Of a stretch of 7,307 bases of DNA, positions 5,830 to 7,307 are shown piece after piece (positions within the stretch are counted from its first letter, which is position 1; each line of letters begins with the position of its first letter). The stretch is from Chitinophagaceae bacterium. Its GTDB lineage: Bacteria > Bacteroidota > Bacteroidia > Chitinophagales > Chitinophagaceae. The notes beneath the pieces are model-generated. The model was not told the origin of the DNA and did not search any database. It saw nothing but the letters and a program-made list of their open reading frames with translations. A program made the translations under genes and the position numbers. The stretch lies in assembly GCA_947468255.1 (NCBI GenBank), contig CANIMM010000151.1, positions 1 through 7,307 on the forward strand, written 5' to 3'.

Positions 5830-6747
5830 ATGGAACGCAGAAAATTTATGAAACAAAGTTTATTAGGAGCAGGTGCTTTTATCCCATTCGCCGATAAACT
5901 TTCTCCATTAGAAAAAAATATTCTTACAGAAGATGCAAATCCATTCAAATGTGATTATGGATTTCATGATGGCACTTTTAGAAATTTGGCAGGGCCTGAT
6001 TTTATTGAACAAATCAAATTTGGGCATAGCCAAGGGTTTAGGTCAATTGAAGACAATGGAATGATGGGAAGGTCTGCACAAGACCAACAAAAAATTGGAG
6101 ACACTTTGTCTAAATTAGGCATGCGCATGGGTGTGTTTGTAATTAGTTATGCTTCCAATGATGCATTAGGATTAACCACTGGAAAAAAAGACTGGATAGA
6201 TAAGTTTACTGCTAGTTGCAAAGATGCGGTAGAAGTGGCCAAAAGGACCAATGCAAAATTTATGACAATTGTTCCTGGTTCTTTTGATCGATCAAAGTCA
6301 ATGGGTTATCAAACATCCAATGTGATTGAAGCAATGCGAAGAGGAGTTGAAATTTTTGAGAAACATAATTTAGTAATGGTAATGGAACCATTGAGTGATT
6401 CTCCCAATTTGTTTTTAAGATTTTCAGACCAAACTTTCGAAATTTGTAGAGCGGTGAATAGTCCTTCCTGTAAAATTTTGTTTGACATGTATCACATGCA
6501 AAAAAACGAAGGTAACGTGATAAATAATATCAATAGTGCTTGGGATGAAATAGGCTATTTTCAAATAGGTAATAATCCGGGAAGAAACGAACCAGGCACA
6601 GGAGAAATGGCTTATAAAAATATCTTCAAACACATTTACGATAAGGGGTATAGAGGAATTTATGGAATGGAACACGGAATGGCAGGTAAAGGAAAAGAGG
6701 GCGAATTAGCACTTATTAAAGCATATAGAGATGCTGATGGTTTTTAA
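5830..6747 (+). CDS. Tat-signal TIM-barrel protein, hydroxypyruvate isomerase family
   Basis: A 305-residue sugar-phosphate isomerase/epimerase-type TIM barrel most like hydroxypyruvate isomerase (Hyi), which interconverts hydroxypyruvate and tartronate semialdehyde. The expected metal and catalytic residues are visible: E186 in VMEPL, D219 in LFDMYH, Q245 in GYFQIGNNPGRNEPGTGE, and E281 in YGMEHG. These match the Glu/Asp/Gln/Glu set of E. coli Hyi. The N-terminus MERRKFMKQSLLGAGAFIPF carries a twin-arginine motif (RRKFMK) and a hydrophobic core, with likely cleavage after PFA at 21. The enzyme is therefore probably exported folded to the periplasm; without the signal and linker the domain has about the usual 260-270 residues. 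The ATG at 5830 is preferred because the next Met (7) would lose the Arg pair. The true substrate may be another sugar or keto acid. No Shine-Dalgarno sequence is seen. A bidirectional hairpin follows about 155 bp after the stop. Confidence 0.88.
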   Translation: MERRKFMKQSLLGAGAFIPFADKLSPLEKNILTEDANPFKCDYGFHDGTFRNLAGPDFIEQIKFGHSQGFRSIEDNGMMGRSAQDQQKIGDTLSKLGMRMGVFVISYASNDALGLTTGKKDWIDKFTASCKDAVEVAKRTNAKFMTIVPGSFDRSKSMGYQTSNVIEAMRRGVEIFEKHNLVMVMEPLSDSPNLFLRFSDQTFEICRAVNSPSCKILFDMYHMQKNEGNVINNINSAWDEIGYFQIGNNPGRNEPGTGEMAYKNIFKHIYDKGYRGIYGMEHGMAGKGKEGELALIKAYRDADGF

Positions 6748-7096
6748 TTCGGATCTGTTAGTTTGGTCATTCTATGAAAACAGGTTCAGTGAGTATCTTT
6801 TTGATTGATAACTCCATCTTAACCTTATTCTACCGTTAGCATTTTGTAGGCTAGTACAACAGAATATGAATAAACATCCTCAATATTAGCTTCATTTTAG
6901 CAATTAAAATAGTCCAACCATCTGTATTACAGAGAGTTGGACTATTTAATTAATCTACCTAAAACCTAGCTGCTATTTTAAACAACTCAGTAGGCCAGCA
7001 ATGTATTGTGATCCTATATAGCATTTTGTACTGTTTGTTACACAGTAGGTTGTAATTAATAGAGCCCCTAATATATACCAAACTTATAATTATAAA
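6748..7096. other. 349-bp gap between convergent genes
   Basis: No gene is recognised. The stretch holds the bidirectional terminator-like hairpin at 6902-6952 and a small dyad (TACTGT at 7029-7034 and ACAGTA at 7042-7047) with a 7-base loop. The remaining sequence is AT-rich, with stops in the frames I read and no protein-like segment. Confidence 0.6.
6902..6952. terminator. bidirectional terminator hairpin
   Basis: A perfect 12-bp stem, AAATAGTCCAAC (6907-6918) and GTTGGACTATTT (6936-6947), is extended outward by AATT/AATT around one bulged A. Inside, a second short stem (TCTGT/ACAGA, ATT loop) is separated by a 2x2 internal loop. A-rich and T-rich flanks on both sides suit termination on either strand. 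It sits between the convergent TIM-barrel and NTF2-like genes, about 150 bp from each stop. Confidence 0.75.
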
Positions 7097-7307
7097 TTAC
7101 TGAGCAACCCTTACAACATCTTTAGTGTCAAAAATAGGCCATTCGAAAGTAATTTTACCGTCTTTATTAATTCCGTACGAATTAAATAGAACCGTTTTTC
7201 CTACTGCACCATTTTTTAATTTCCAAGACATTTTAGCCCAAAGATGACCATACTTATTACCATCTGGCATAGTTACTACTTCATAGATAGTTTCTCCCAA
7301 AGTAATA
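7097..7307 (-). CDS. probable NTF2/SnoaL-like protein (3' part only)
   Basis: About 70 C-terminal residues are visible, with the stop at 7097-7099; the frame stays open to the right edge, so the start is outside the window. A TTG at 7300 is not needed as a start, because open codons (ITL) precede it. The pattern GHLWAKMSWKLKNG, then KTVLFNSYGINKDGKITFEW and PIFDT looks like the last beta strands of a nuclear-transport-factor-2 fold: a W-containing strand, a strand ending in an (I)NKDGKI turn, and a closing strand. Such proteins include SnoaL-like cyclases and many small ligand-binding or accessory proteins, and function cannot be told from this part. No catalytic residues can be assigned. The gene is convergent with the TIM-barrel gene. 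Confidence 0.6.
   Translation of the reverse strand, partial: ITLGETIYEVVTMPDGNKYGHLWAKMSWKLKNGAVGKTVLFNSYGINKDGKITFEWPIFDTKDVVRVAQ

Overview
The window looks like AT-rich chromosomal DNA of a Bacteroidota bacterium, probably a Chitinophagia or Sphingobacteriia type. This is inferred from three things: the low GC content with almost no Shine-Dalgarno sequences before start codons, a relaxed lipobox, and the protein families present (a response regulator fused to a Crp/Fnr module, and a Tat-exported hydroxypyruvate-isomerase-like protein). No insertion sequence, CRISPR array, tRNA or rRNA was seen.

Layout, left to right. (1) The 3' end of an L,D-transpeptidase of the YcbB/YkuD type, running off the left edge. 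(2) A small envelope lipoprotein on the + strand. (3) Converging on it, and read leftward, a two-gene signalling unit: a soluble PAS-PAS histidine kinase (2479-4134) followed by a response regulator whose receiver is fused to a Crp/Fnr-type transcription factor (1276-2334). (4) A 432-bp gene-free stretch, then an HxlR-type winged-helix regulator, also on the - strand. (5) An 810-bp gene-free divergent region with several inverted repeats, a strong GC-rich hairpin and a possible trace of a decayed gene. (6) A Tat-signal TIM-barrel protein of the hydroxypyruvate isomerase family on the + strand. (7) A 349-bp convergent gap with a clear bidirectional terminator-like hairpin. (8) The 3' part of a likely NTF2/SnoaL-like protein, running off the right edge on the - strand.

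How the genes may work together. The kinase and the receiver-Crp protein almost certainly form one phosphorelay. In the rhizobial FixL-FixJ-FixK cascade a PAS kinase phosphorylates a regulator that then induces a separate Crp/Fnr factor. Here the receiver and the Crp/Fnr factor are one polypeptide. The Crp module lacks the usual cAMP-contact residues and has no cysteines for an Fe-S cluster, so its input probably comes through the receiver. A perfect 22-bp dyad (8-bp arms, 6-bp spacer, the geometry of a Crp-family operator) lies just upstream of this regulator and is a candidate autoregulatory site. The other genes have no obvious link to this pair. The rest reads as ordinary housekeeping and accessory sequence; I do not see a clearly new defence or mobile system.
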